Made by a program: the position numbers and the translations under genes. DNA of 64,000 nucleotides, taken from NCBI RefSeq assembly GCF_018873765.1, contig NC_057920.1, positions 13,033,307-13,097,306 of the forward strand, read 5' to 3'. Positions 1 to 10,857 of the stretch are shown piece by piece; positions within the stretch are counted from its first letter, which is position 1; each line of letters starts with the position of its first letter. The notes under the pieces were generated by a model, which had not been told where the DNA came from, ran no database searches, and worked only from the letters and a program-made list of their open reading frames with translations. The stretch is from Telopea speciosissima (Eukaryota > Streptophyta > Magnoliopsida > Proteales > Proteaceae).

Positions 1-77
1 CTGCCACTCAAGGGGGCAGGGTGGTCACTGTGCCTAGGCGCAGCGTGCACTGCGGCACAGAGACCAGCGCCCCTAAA
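1..77. repeat. Partial foldback MITE at the left edge
   Basis: The sequence ends in the motif CTGCGGCACAGAGA followed by CCCCT. It matches the right arm of the complete palindromic element at 15235-15375, including the stretch reading 'gcactgcggcacagag'. The left arm lies outside the window. It is a short non-autonomous DNA transposon and has no coding capacity. Confidence 0.6.
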
Positions 78-1207
78 ATGTTAGTGAAAGTTTTCCTTCA
101 TTGTTGAACGAAAACCCTAAAAAAATTTTGCTGTTACACTTGTAGGAGGAATGTTCCTTCGCTACAAGGCTACCAGCCAAAGAAATGGAATAATTCACTT
201 CCCTTTTGGGTTCATAATACCTTCCTAGGTTTTAGTATTTTCTAAAATACCCATTAAGATCTCATTTCCTTACCCGTTTATACACTAGATAATTGTTTCC
301 TGTAGGGTTACCACATAGGGGTCCTTAACTGTACCCTATCCATTTGCAACCCAACTTTTGATCGTTTTGTCAAATGATTTGGACACATGGGCATTGTACA
401 ATCAGATTGGACCCAAAAACTAATGAATCCAAGTAGGGAGTGGTGCGGTTCTCTCTAGTCACCTGAAAGTATCGATGAAACAAAACAGTGAGTGGGAGAT
501 GTAGGAATCCAGCTAGTCCTACAGCCCATGCTTTGTTTTACTAGTACCTTCAAGTAAGGTTCTAAATTTTGGTTTCAAGTTTCAGTTTTGATTCTGCTCG
601 AAACTGAGATTTCTCAGGTTTCGAATGAAATTCGATCAAAACTTTCAGTATTTTCTAGGCTAATAAACACCATATGTTATATTGGCAGGTCAAAACTGGT
701 TGAAATTGGGTATTCGAAACTCAGTATTTTTTGATCGAAATTGGTTGAAACTACTGAAGTGTGCAAAATATGGTTAAAACCAGGTCGAAACTTAGTATGA
801 GTCAGTATCAACTCAAGGTTTTGTCTCGATTTCTACCATTAGGAAGGTGTAACTAAGACTCATTGTTTACTTGTTTTTGTAATTTAAGAGTGTTCCCCAT
901 GTTGAGATTGTTTGGGGCGTGGGGATCTCCCATGCCACATCAATCATGTTGCGAGAATGTTTTCTTTAATAAGAGACTCACATAGTAAGGAAGGAAAGAC
1001 AATGTCAGCGCAAGCTTCACATCATCAGACTGTGACGAGACGTAGGAAAGCACCCCCACACTATTGGCATGGGGATTTTTCTTTTAATTTTTTAGGGGAA
1101 AGAACCCTAATGGCAGCATGGTGTCTACATGCAGACACAAAGAGAGACAAAATGACCACTCCGCCTCTATGAATGCGTGCATGTGCTATTGACCCCCATA
1201 CTGGCAT
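78..1207. other. Intergenic stretch with no recognisable gene
   Basis: Only short ORFs without family resemblance occur here. Positions 570-830 contain degenerate repeats of the TTTCGGTTTCAAG / GGTCGAAACT type, rich in TCGAAA, which looks like old dispersed repeat material. No promoter or RNA gene is recognisable. Confidence 0.5.
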
Positions 1208-1374
1208 GAATTATTATCCCCTCCAATTCACTACCCCCTTCAATTCCTCACATGGGGGTGGAAATGACCACCCTATCCCTTGCCTAAAAACACTGTCCAA
1301 GGTGGGGTCCACTCCCCCCTATTAGAGGAATTGGAGGAATTGGGGTGCCCACAAATTGGAGGTGATAATTATTC
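1208..1374. mobile_element. Hairpin MITE
   Basis: The left arm starts GAATTATTATCCCCTCC and continues AATTC...CCTTCAATTCCTC. The right arm reads GAGGAATTGGAGGAATTGG...GGAGGTGATAATTATTC, an imperfect inverted copy. The whole unit would fold into one stem-loop. It has no coding capacity. The superfamily is not certain. Confidence 0.6.
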
Positions 1375-1801
1375 ATAGTGGCACATAAGCTATGCTGCCA
1401 GATTGAAAACCCCCTTTTTTTTTGTGAAATGTTTCATTTACTAGTGGGTTACTAAAATTTGGATTAGGTAACAGGTGACAGATAAAACCATTGGTTCAAA
1501 GCTACGGTATGGTGACAGCAATCACCGTCAACTATGATTAAGAAAAATGAAGAAAGTTTTTTGTGGGAGAGTGTGTGCTAGAGTTAGACATAGAAGGGGG
1601 CGAAATGATCGTCCCAACCCATGAATGGAGGTAATGACCGCCCTGTTTATGCCTTCATGCATTCTCCCATAGACCTTGTGCACATGCTGGGGCCACAGTC
1701 TCCATAGAGAATTCTTGCCCACAAGTAAATTAAGAGCGGTAATGGAAGGAAATTAGAATGAGAAGAGGAGTGGAAGGATCTGAATACTCTCCAATGAGGA
1801 G

Positions 1802-1908
1802 CTCGCCCAATGAGTGCTCAATGAGCATCCAACGGCTGGACTGGTTGGGCGTGCACTTGGATGTGTGTTAGGCGACCAGTCCAATCGTTGGATGCCTCAT
1901 TGGGGCGC
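1802..1908. mobile_element. Short foldback element
   Basis: Inverted arms read CTCGCCCAATGAG...GCATCCAACGGCTGGACTGG and CCAGTCCAATCGTTGGATGC...CTCATTGGGGCG. The same core (CATCCAACGG / CCGTTGG-like) recurs in the insert at 19501-19668, so this belongs to a dispersed MITE family. Confidence 0.55.
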
Positions 1909-1939
1909 ATGGATTTAGTGCATGTTATTGGATTGGATA

Positions 1940-2160
1940 TCAGTCACTTGCAAAATCGATATGATATCGCTACGATATCGGAACAAATCGATCAAACAGA
2001 TTTACCCCTGAATCTCCTGTAGAAATGGGTTTTTTTGACCAATTTACCCTTGTCCATATCATATCACCGATATGAAATGATATCAACACAGTATCAAGAT
2101 CGATTACTTGCAAAACCGGTACGTATAGATACCATGCAGATACCTCAAACCATGAGATTT
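1940..2160. repeat. Dispersed 'GATATCGATAC...CCATG' repeat copy
   Basis: The stretch is rich in alternating GATATCG/CGATATC words, includes the phrase 'ttgcaaaaccggtacgtatagatacc' and ends in 'aaaccatg'. Similar sequence, in either orientation, occurs at 3040-3300, 14920-15150, 26110-26360, 41410-41500 and 43980-44110, often bounded by CATGG and GCACTAAAACCATG. It looks like a degenerate non-coding repeat family about 200-250 bp long. Confidence 0.5.
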
Positions 2161-2272
2161 GGCTCTGTCTCCTCATTAGAGATTGGAGACGATTTGGATC
2201 CAGAGCTCTGAAGGACGACCTGGCACACACGGCCGCTCACCTGATCCATTTTCAGCAATGGAAATCCTCCAT

Positions 2273-2468
2273 CATCTTCGTGGACAATTATCATCTACGG
2301 TTCCTGACCGGTGCGATTCCCTAGCTTCTCTCGCAAGAGGGGAGGGAGGCCCACCGGGACACCTGGTCGAACAGTCTGCCCAGGTGGGGTCCACCCTCCT
2401 CTTGTGAGAGGAATTAGGGAACCGCACCGGTCATGGAACGTACACGAAAAAAATTCGATCTTCGTTGG
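2273..2468. mobile_element. Hairpin MITE with GC-rich arms
   Basis: The left arm contains GGTTCCTGACCGGTGCGATTCC and the right arm contains the inverted equivalent GGAATTAGGGAACCGCACCGG followed by TCATGGAAC. Outer flanks (ATCTTCGTGG / TTCGATCTTCGTTGG) may extend the inverted repeat. Short ORFs on both strands across this unit are a consequence of its palindromic, GC-rich sequence. Confidence 0.6.
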
Positions 2469-2478
2469 GGGTACGCCC

Positions 2479-2504
2479 GAGAGAGAGAGAGAGAGAGAGA
2501 GAGA
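2479..2504. repeat. (GA)n microsatellite
   Basis: An uninterrupted GA dinucleotide run of about 26 bp. A second GA-rich tract lies at 2985-3021. Confidence 0.9.
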
Positions 2505-2754
2505 TACGTCAGGTACGTGTGTGGAAGCAACGTCGTCAGACCTAGTGATAGAGACGGACCTGATCACCTCCACTAAAGCTAACTTCTTTCTCTCTCTATC
2601 CAACTCTCATTCATTTCATTCTTTCTCTCTTCTTCACTCATCACTTGCGGTTATTATCGCTTCTTTCTCTCTCCTTCCCTCCCCCCTATACTATATATTC
2701 AGGCCAGGGCCAGGCAGTACGTCTGTACTGTACCATTCATGCCCTACACACTCT

Positions 2755-2786
2755 ATTCATTCATTCATTCATTCATTCATTCATTC
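2755..2786. repeat. (ATTC)n microsatellite
   Basis: About eight head-to-tail TTCA/ATTC tetranucleotide units. Confidence 0.9.
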
Positions 2787-3039
2787 CTGATCTGTTGTTA
2801 CGTGTTATATTCTATTATTCTTACATTAATTAATAATGGAAATTTCGATATTCAATCATAGAACTGCAATTGCCGTGCTGCTCCAAATCCCATTAATTAA
2901 TTAACACCTTTTCCATTCGTACACTCCCCCATAACTCCAACCTGCCCTCTCGCTACTTAGTCAGTTAGTTGTGATAATCTGAGAGTGAGAGAGAGAGACT
3001 GAGACAGAGAGAGAGAGAGAGTACCGGATGGTCCAGTTT

Positions 3040-3300
3040 CGGCATCTGGTCCATGATTTGAGTTATCAGTATCGGATCGCTTAGTACAGCCGATATTTAA
3101 TGGTTTTGAAAGTGATGGATACTAATACCTGGTCGATACCAGATCTATGAAACACTATGGACAATGGGTAAAATAGTAAAACATCCCATTTTTTTAAGAA
3201 TAAAACAGGGGTAAATTTGTCTAATACAATCTATCTGTGTCAATACCACATCGGTATCGTATACCGATACCCAATCCGATACCATGCACTAAAAACCATG
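3040..3300. repeat. Dispersed 'GATACCGATACC' repeat copy
   Basis: Starts near 'ggtccatgatttgag' and ends in 'gcactaaaaaccatg'. The interior holds GTATCGGATCG, CCGATACCCAATCCGATACC and related words. It is another copy of the family seen at 1940-2160 and 14920-15150. Confidence 0.5.
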
Positions 3301-6300
3301 ATCTGGTCCCTCTCACCCTTTTCGAGTTCCAAAATACTCACCGGTCCTTTTGAATCGCAAGCCGAGTGTGGGCAAAACCTTTTGCTCCCTATATGTAGGT
3401 CACCTGTATTCGTTTGGGTATACATCTTCCTAAAATGGTATTCCAAGCCGTTTGGTATCCTTCACTACGGGCTAGGTGCAAGGTCAACCCTATTGCAGAA
3501 GTGGGGGCATCTAAAACCTTAAGGAGAGTATCTGTCAGATACGACTCAACTCTGTTCGCGCTTGTTTCTGTTACTTGGAGTTCTCAGTTCCTGGTTCGTA
3601 TATCTCTACAGTGTAGTGCTACTACAGGTATTCATCAATCACTGATTCTCTAATTAGTCTTACAACTTCTGTATTATGTAACAGTCTCCACTCCTCTATC
3701 TCTCCTTCTCTAAACTAGAAAATGATTGGTCGGGCCGGACTGGACCGGATCGGACCGAACTGCAATCAATTATTTAGACCATTGATTGTCTGCTCTATGG
3801 TCTATGCATGTGTAACATTTTTATGCTTGATCCAGCTGCTCTGTTTTGTAGAAAAATTAATGTTTCCTTCCAATACAATACATGTTGAGCCTTAAGAGTT
3901 GCATTCAAATATTTGATTTGAGGATAGGTATGCCCAAACGTTTTCCAAAGTTTGGGGAATTTATTCTACCCTCTACGGTTTGTTCCCGGAAGTCAAAATC
4001 AAAACTGTCCAATTTTGATCCCTGGCTTAACCGGTCATCTGTTGTTCTCTTATTTGAAAACCAGGGCTGACTCTGTTATAGGGGCTTAGGGCTTCATGTT
4101 TGGCCCACCTTGTATGCATCAAGCCCATTCAAACTACAGACGCAGATACAGATACGTGTCTATTGGCCCAACGCCACAACAACTTTGGGCTTCAAACCCA
4201 ATCCAAAATATATCTAGGTCTTCTGCCTCATCATGGTCTTTCCAATATTGGTGGAAGGAATTCAGTTGGGTAGTGTATCAAAGTTGGGATCGAACTACAT
4301 AAATTGACTTGAGCCGAACCAAATGGTTTGAACCAAACCAAACAAGGCCTTATTGGACTAGCTTTGGAAAACAGCTCAAAACTCAGACCGAAACTGAAAC
4401 CAAACCAATATACCCTGATATGAAACTGACAACAACACAAATTTATTTAAAAAACCAAAAATTTCCCTCATTTTGTATATGTATGTATGTTAAACTGAAT
4501 CCAAATCGAACCAAAACCAAAACCGATCTAATAACAAATCGATATGAATCTAATACCAAATTGATTCAAAACTGAACTTTCCTTATTAGTTTGGTCTTGG
4601 GTTCATCATTCCCACATCAAAACCAATTGACACACCCTACTTAGTGTGGGAGGGGGTGATTGTAGTTGGGTTGGATTGTTAAGAAAAAGATGAGGCGCAC
4701 GTGTGAAGGTTACGCTTCGAGGTGACGAGACGGCTCTGACACACTCGAGCACACGCTACAGAGACCTCGCTTGGCTGAAGGGTCTCTCTTTCTCTGTGTA
4801 TACGGTGGGACTGGTCTGCAATTGCTGACGAGGGTCCTTCGCAATCTGCTTCTGAACTTAGGTGGTGATGTGTAGGGAGCCTAAGCCCTCCACAGGGCAT
4901 TAGAAGGAATAGGAGGAGGCAGGAGCTCGTACTGTGCTAATGAAGCGCAGGGACGTACCGGTGGGGCTTTTGGGCTTTGTAGTCTGGTTTCCGAAACGCA
5001 TCCCAACGTGTACCGGGTTCCAGTTTCTCTTCTCTGATCTCTCTTTCTCTCCAAAATCAAATCAAAGGCTTCCCCAGTGCAAGCAAGCAAGCCAATAATT
5101 TTGATCCATGGCCAACTGTAACGGACTACCCAAATATTCTTTCCTACTCAAACCTCACCTACCTAAAAAATCGATGCTTCTATTATTCCAGGGTTTTAGT
5201 GGGTTAAGACCATAATTGGTCTCCAATCTCCATGGATTCCGACGGTTGGAAACTTGGAATCATGGTTATTAGTATCAGTAGCATCTCGGTTTCTATTAAG
5301 GGTGAAACAGGATTGGGTTGGGTCGGGTTTTTTAAAATCCTAATCTTAAGTCTTCTTAGTTCAATCGAAGTCCAACTCTATCTGGCTCAGCCCAGCCTAG
5401 CCCGACCCTGATTTTTGTTAGGGCTCGATCCAATACCAATTCCTAAAACCATGATCCTAAGATCAAGATGAGCTCCTTGTTTCCCTTGAAAGACCTTCCC
5501 TTATTACAAGATCCTTCCACTTGAAGGGAGCAATCCATTGTTGATGAAGATCACGACGTTAAAATCTCTGATCCATAATAATGATACTGTATTTCAACGA
5601 GGAGAGAAGTTTTCTTGTCAATAGTGGAATTAAGCTAAATTCGATCTTCATCTATTTATTGTAATTTTTTCTCTGCTCAGGTTTGAGAAAAATATAATAA
5701 TAAATTTATTGTTATTTTTCTCCCATTTATGAATGCTAAATAAAACGTAAACTTAATATGAAATCGAATAAAAATAAAATCAAACCGATTCAAATTTTGG
5801 TTTTGAAAATGTATTCATCCTATTCTCAAATCAGTTCGATTTTGATTCCCCTTCTAAATTTTATAACTTTGACCGAACAAAAACAAAACCAAATAATCAA
5901 ACCGATTGACACCCTTATTATCAATATATAATTCCATGGTTGGAATTGGTCTCATTGGCCTGAACCGTAGAACTCAATTACAAATCGATTAATTCGAATA
6001 GGCTGCAAATGGAACCAGAATCGACTATTACATTCGGCCCATGTTCAAGCCACATTACCAATAATATAAATCCTTTGTCGTACTGTAGGATGAGCGATGC
6101 ACATCCTGCGGCACAGCAGAGGCCATGTGTGCTTCATTGGGCTGGTTTTACTTTGTGAACTTCAGACCCGGCTCAAGCTGGGCCTAAATCATTTTTTGGC
6201 CATGACCCATGAGCTTACCCAGTCTGGTTCAGGACTGCAAGCTTGGCCGTGTTTACAACTTTCAGATAGCGTTTGAAACACCATGATCCATGATGGAAGG

Positions 6301-6373
6301 ACGAGACCATTCTTGCTCCTACTATCGCCTCTGATTCCCTTATCATCTCCATTTCACCTTCATATCTCTGAAA
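3301..6373. other. Repeat-rich intergenic stretch upstream of the PPR gene
   Basis: Positions 4280-4580 and 5740-5910 are dominated by AACCAAACC / GAACCG words typical of old dispersed plant repeats. Positions 5290-5430 contain GGGTTGGGTCGGGTTTT and its near-inverse CAGCCTAGCCCGACCCTGA. Positions 4660-5100 are comparatively GC-rich with short minus-strand ORFs that I do not recognise. No gene can be supported. The PPR gene's promoter must lie in the last few hundred bases, but no clear TATA box was picked out. Confidence 0.45.
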
Positions 6374-9300
6374 TTGAGAACCTCTAATGAAGTAAAAAAA
6401 GAGGTTCCTGAATGTGCTTTGCAGTACTTGCTCCTCTTCTTCTCATCCATCTCCAGTTGTTCTTCTGGGCTTGGTCGTTCCGCACTCAGAAGGAAGTCAA
6501 GCTCAAGCTCAGCAGCTACGCCAATGTTAACAACATTAACCTGTGCAGCTCCGCCCTCACTTTCATCCTCTTCCCTCCCCCCATCCACCAACCAAATCAA
6601 CCGCGTTCGCCTTCTTCGTCAAAACAATAGATACGGCGTTACAATCCACCATGTTAAGAGACTGAAAGCAAACCTTGCAGGTAGGCCAACCCTCCTCCTG
6701 TTCAATATGTGCCTCCAATTGTACGTGGGCGCAGGCCTCATGAACGAAGCACAGTCTCTGTTCGATGAAATGCCCGAGAGAACGCTGATCTCGTGGACCA
6801 TCCTCATTTCAGGATATACCCGTCATGGGCCTGCAGTCGAAACTTTGATGATTTTCCAGAATATGATTCAAGACGCAAGTTACACGTTGTTAAAACCAGA
6901 TTCTTTTGTTTTTGCCACTGTTTTGCGTGCATGTGCTGCAGCCAAAAATCTCATTTACGGCCGTCAAGTCCATTGCCGGATTTTAAAAACAGATGGCATT
7001 ATGGACTCATTTGTGGAGAATGCACTTGTGACCATGTATGCTAGCTGTGGATCTCTTCAAGATTCTTCACTTGCCTTTTCCTGTATTTTGTGGCCTAACT
7101 TGGTGTCTTGGAGCTCGATGCTAAGTGGATATACACAGAATGGGCTTGATGAAGAAGGGTTAAGTCTCTTCTGTGATATGATACGGGCTGGAATCCAGCC
7201 GGATGCATTTGCTTTATCGATGGCTATTGGGGCTTGTGCAAAGTTGAGCTGCTTGGATTTTGGAATGCAGGTCCATTGCTTTATCATTAAGATTGATTTT
7301 GCTTCTTCCCTGTTTATGCATAACAGTCTAATAGATTTTTATGCAAGCTGTGGGAATATGGACTTGTCAAGGCAAGTATTTGACAATATGCCAACAAGAG
7401 ACTTGGTTTCTTGGAACACAATAATCTCGGGCTATGTTCATAATACCCATAACCATGAAGTGTTGAATCTTTTCCAAACTTTGATGCATGAACTTTCCAA
7501 CTGTGATGAGTTCACATTGGCAAGCATGCTTCAAGCTATCACTGGCTTAGAATCTTCGAATTTTGGCAGAGAGATTCATGGATATATACTCAGAGCTGGT
7601 TTTGAATCAGACCTTTATTTGATCAGTTCTCTTCTGAATATGTACACTGAGTGCTTTGATCTAAATGGTTTAGATGACATGGATGGAATTGTTCCTAGGA
7701 TCTTTAAAGTACACATAAAACAAGGGGGATTAGACGAGTTTATCATTGCAAGCATCTTGAAATGGTGTTCTTTACAGTCGGACCACCGAATTGGACAAAT
7801 GTTCCACTCCCATATCATAAAACTTGATTTAAAAGCTGACCCATATGTCATCAGCTCGTTAATTGACATGTACTCTAAGTGTGGGATGATACTGGCAGCT
7901 CAAAGGGTGTTTGTGAGACTAAAAGATCCTGGCACAGTTACATGGTCAGCAATTATCGCAGGGTATCGTTGGAATGGATATTTTCAAGAAGCTCTTAAAC
8001 TCTTCAGGGAAATGCAGCTTACTGGAGCTAAAGCCAATGAATACACATATACATCTGTTCTTCTAGCTTGCTTAGATCTGATGGATGTGAAAATAGGGAA
8101 AGAGTTGCACTGCAAGATACTAAGAACTGGTTATGGATCTAATGTGTCAGTAGTGAATACTCTCATTAAGCTTTACTCAGAGGTATGGCATCATCAACAA
8201 GCGCTCAAGCTCTGTACTTTAATTCCTGTGGATGTCTCTTGGGGTTTCTTGATTCAAGCCTGCTTTAGGGCCAAGGACCATGAATCAATCCACAAAATAC
8301 TACTCAGTATCCAAAGAACTCAAGGGGATCTTGACCCCACTTATGCATGTCAGGTTCTGAGCTCTTGTGCAAACCCAGTCCTCTTGAATGTAGGAACACA
8401 GGCACAAGCATATTTGATGAAAAGGGGCCTCATCTCTGATTCTGACACCAGAACAAGCAATTCTCTCATCACAATGTACTCTGGATGTGGTGAGATTGCT
8501 GCTTCAGTCACAGCTTTCAGCCAGATGCATGAGAAGAATTCTGTCTCATGGACATCCATCATCTCTGCAAAAGTCGATCATGGTCATCCATTGGAAGCTT
8601 TGGATCTGTTTACCCAGATGCGATGGAAGAACAAGTCACCGGATTCAACCACATTTATCTGTGTCTTGAAAGCTTGTGCCCAAAAGGGTCTAGTTGATAA
8701 AGCATTCCATTTCTTCATCTTGATGGATGAGATTTATGGGATTGAACCATCAGTGGAGCATTATTGCTGCATGGTTGAAGTTCTGGGGAGGGCTGGAATG
8801 TATGAAGAAGCTTTGGAATTTATTGATGGGGTCATTCCATTCAAACCAAGGCCCTTAGTTTGGAGGACCCTTCTTTCTTCCTGCCGGATAAATGGAAATA
8901 TGAAGGTTGCAAAATATGCAATTGAAAAGCTTTTAGAAGTTGAACCTGGTGACTTTGCAGCCAATCTATTGCTAGAACAAGTTCTCCTAACATTGGGAAA
9001 GTGGAAAGATGCTTTGAAGGCTAAAACCAAAAATAATTTCATTAGAGATAATTCTAGTTGGATTGAAGTTAGAAACACCATCTATGGGTTTGCTTCAGAT
9101 CAGATTCCAATGAAAGAAGTCTGCACCGAATTGGCAGATTTGGAAGAAAAGATGGAAACATTGGGTTATGTAGCTGATAGAAACCACTTGCTGCACAATT
9201 CAGAAGAGGGAGAATGTGGAGCAGGAATTTATCACTCTGAAATCAAAGCATTAGCTTTTGGCTTAATTTCATTACCCCATGGAATGTCGATACGGGTAGT

Positions 9301-9442
9301 TAAGAGTGTCCGGATGTGCGGAGATTGTCATTCTGCTTGCAAGTTCATGTCAACCTTTATTGGCCGTAACTTGGTCATCAGGGATCCCTGCAACTTCCAC
9401 CACTTCAAAGACGGGAAATGCAGCTGCAAAGATATGTGGTAG
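6374..9442 (+). CDS. DYW-class pentatricopeptide repeat (PPR) protein
   Basis: An intronless 1022-residue ORF of the PLS-type PPR family. These organelle-targeted proteins bind RNA and usually specify C-to-U editing sites in mitochondria or plastids. Visible repeats include 'ISWTILISGYTRHG', 'VSWSSMLSGYTQNG', 'VSWNTIISGYVHN', 'VTWSAIIAGYRWNG' and 'VSWTSIISAKVDHG'. An E-type region follows (WRTLLSSCRINGNMKVA). The C-terminal DYW deaminase-like domain keeps the zinc/catalytic motif HSE (about residue 954), CGDC (982-985), HH (1009-1010) and the CSC motif. The last three residues are DMW instead of DYW, a mild variant. The first Met is at 6374, but a second in-frame Met at 6524 (MLTTLTCAAPPSLSSSS) starts a more transit-peptide-like Ser-rich N-terminus and may be the real start. 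The editing target cannot be predicted here. Confidence 0.93.
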   Translation: MRTSNEVKKEVPECALQYLLLFFSSISSCSSGLGRSALRRKSSSSSAATPMLTTLTCAAPPSLSSSSLPPSTNQINRVRLLRQNNRYGVTIHHVKRLKANLAGRPTLLLFNMCLQLYVGAGLMNEAQSLFDEMPERTLISWTILISGYTRHGPAVETLMIFQNMIQDASYTLLKPDSFVFATVLRACAAAKNLIYGRQVHCRILKTDGIMDSFVENALVTMYASCGSLQDSSLAFSCILWPNLVSWSSMLSGYTQNGLDEEGLSLFCDMIRAGIQPDAFALSMAIGACAKLSCLDFGMQVHCFIIKIDFASSLFMHNSLIDFYASCGNMDLSRQVFDNMPTRDLVSWNTIISGYVHNTHNHEVLNLFQTLMHELSNCDEFTLASMLQAITGLESSNFGREIHGYILRAGFESDLYLISSLLNMYTECFDLNGLDDMDGIVPRIFKVHIKQGGLDEFIIASILKWCSLQSDHRIGQMFHSHIIKLDLKADPYVISSLIDMYSKCGMILAAQRVFVRLKDPGTVTWSAIIAGYRWNGYFQEALKLFREMQLTGAKANEYTYTSVLLACLDLMDVKIGKELHCKILRTGYGSNVSVVNTLIKLYSEVWHHQQALKLCTLIPVDVSWGFLIQACFRAKDHESIHKILLSIQRTQGDLDPTYACQVLSSCANPVLLNVGTQAQAYLMKRGLISDSDTRTSNSLITMYSGCGEIAASVTAFSQMHEKNSVSWTSIISAKVDHGHPLEALDLFTQMRWKNKSPDSTTFICVLKACAQKGLVDKAFHFFILMDEIYGIEPSVEHYCCMVEVLGRAGMYEEALEFIDGVIPFKPRPLVWRTLLSSCRINGNMKVAKYAIEKLLEVEPGDFAANLLLEQVLLTLGKWKDALKAKTKNNFIRDNSSWIEVRNTIYGFASDQIPMKEVCTELADLEEKMETLGYVADRNHLLHNSEEGECGAGIYHSEIKALAFGLISLPHGMSIRVVKSVRMCGDCHSACKFMSTFIGRNLVIRDPCNFHHFKDGKCSCKDMW

Positions 9443-9490
9443 TTTATGTAACTCGCAAGAGGCATATCTGTATATAATGGCTATTTATGT

Positions 9491-9592
9491 GTGGAAACAG
9501 CCTCTCTGTGAAGCAGGGGTAAGGCTGAGTACATTATGACCCTCCCTAGACCCCATAATGGCGGGAACTTCATGCACTGGGCGCATCCTTTA
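9491..9592 (+). mobile_element. Au-type SINE, 3' portion
   Basis: Contains the conserved 3' half of plant Au SINEs: 'aagcaggggtaaggct', 'gtacattatgaccctcc', 'ggcgggaac' and 'tgcactgggcgcatcctt'. It starts only about 50 bp after the PPR stop codon, so it probably forms part of that gene's 3' UTR. The tRNA-like head is missing. Confidence 0.8.
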
Positions 9593-10857
9593 CAATGTTA
9601 ATGCTGAGACGATTCAATATTTTTTCCTCAGTTGCAATATCCATATACTTCTCTTTACCAACAAAAATAAACTCCAATCACATATTGTTTTAAAAAAATC
9701 CTTAACTAGTGACTTAATTTCTCATTTGCTTGCAATTGTATATCTTTCTTCTTCACATAAAACTCATACAATATTTTTGCCTCGGATCCTGCACGTTGCA
9801 GGTCATAGATAAAGTGTCAAGGAATGCTACTTTGTTGGTCAGTCATGACTCATGATTCATGATTCATGATGGAAAAGGGTAGTTAGGCTTCCTTCTAAGG
9901 TACTACTTCAACTGCGGAAATTCACACCGAAATAGACCACCGATTCTGATTCCGATCCAAATTGACCAGAATGCGTATCGTGGGAGCTACAGACAAGGTT
10001 AAGAAAATGGAATCCGGGATCGGAATCGGCCAAAATTGGATGAAATATACCAAACCGATTCCGATCTAAATCAACCGATTAGTCTGATTTTTGTTACAGT
10101 CCCTTTGGCCACAATAGAAAAAAGTCAATAGTCAATACAGCAGTGGTGGAAAGAAATGTTGGACTACAAACGCGATTACTCAAAATGTCATGGGCTTACA
10201 ACGTAATTTACTTTTTAATTTTATAACATAAGAAAGAAATTTTGAGTCTTTGACGACCTCAAATGTTTAGCTGCATGTGGGTTGTAATTTCTCATATTTT
10301 GAGGTGTAAGTGTCGGTGACGGTGACGGTGACGATGACGGTGTCGGTGCATTACGATCGGACATATTTTTAATGATTAGGATGCGCTTTTTAATTTTTCT
10401 TTTTGTCTTTTTTAAATGATTAGGACCCATAAGGAAGAGGGACCGTTCAGCCCCTAAGCTTCGGTCGGTGAGGCCTCGCACTCAAGATAATTACTATATG
10501 TTGCTCGCACTGACCCTACGCCCTCTCACATGGATAGTAAAATGACCATTCTATCTCTCCTTTTGTGTACCCGTGTCACAATGTGTACTCTCATTGGCCC
10601 TACACTGGCAGAGGAGCAATGCAACATTGCAGCCTGACAGAAAATCTTTTCTCCTTATTTATTTTGGGAATAGGAACGCCGTTTGGTTGTATGTTGTGAC
10701 GTGTACCTACGCCCAAACACAATTGGATGCAAAGTGACTGCACATCCCTGCCTTTCCATGGGGATGGGGCAGTTATTTTGCGTCATGTTGTGTCTAAGCA
10801 CAGGTACATGTTGCAACACATAGGTCGAATAGCATTCTTTCTCCCATTTATTTTAAT
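9593..10857. other. Intergenic stretch, no gene seen
   Basis: Positions 9930-10090 hold words such as CCGATTCCGATC typical of dispersed repeats. Positions 10500-10860 hold MITE-like debris ('attggccctacactgg', 'gaacgccgtttggttg...gaatagcattc'). Nothing is gene-like. Confidence 0.45.
10312..10349. repeat. GGTGAC-type hexanucleotide minisatellite
   Basis: About six imperfect copies of the 6-mer GGTGAC/GGTGTC in tandem. Confidence 0.8.

Noticed and set aside
2311-2790. 159-aa plus-strand ORF
   Set aside because: It crosses a palindromic MITE, a GA microsatellite (RERERE) and an ATTC microsatellite (SFIHSFIHS). It is low-complexity translation and not a gene.
4679-5090. Two overlapping minus-strand ORFs in a GC-richer patch
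   Set aside because: No recognisable domain and no splice-compatible partner exon. The patch may be an old element or a 5' UTR but cannot be supported as a gene.
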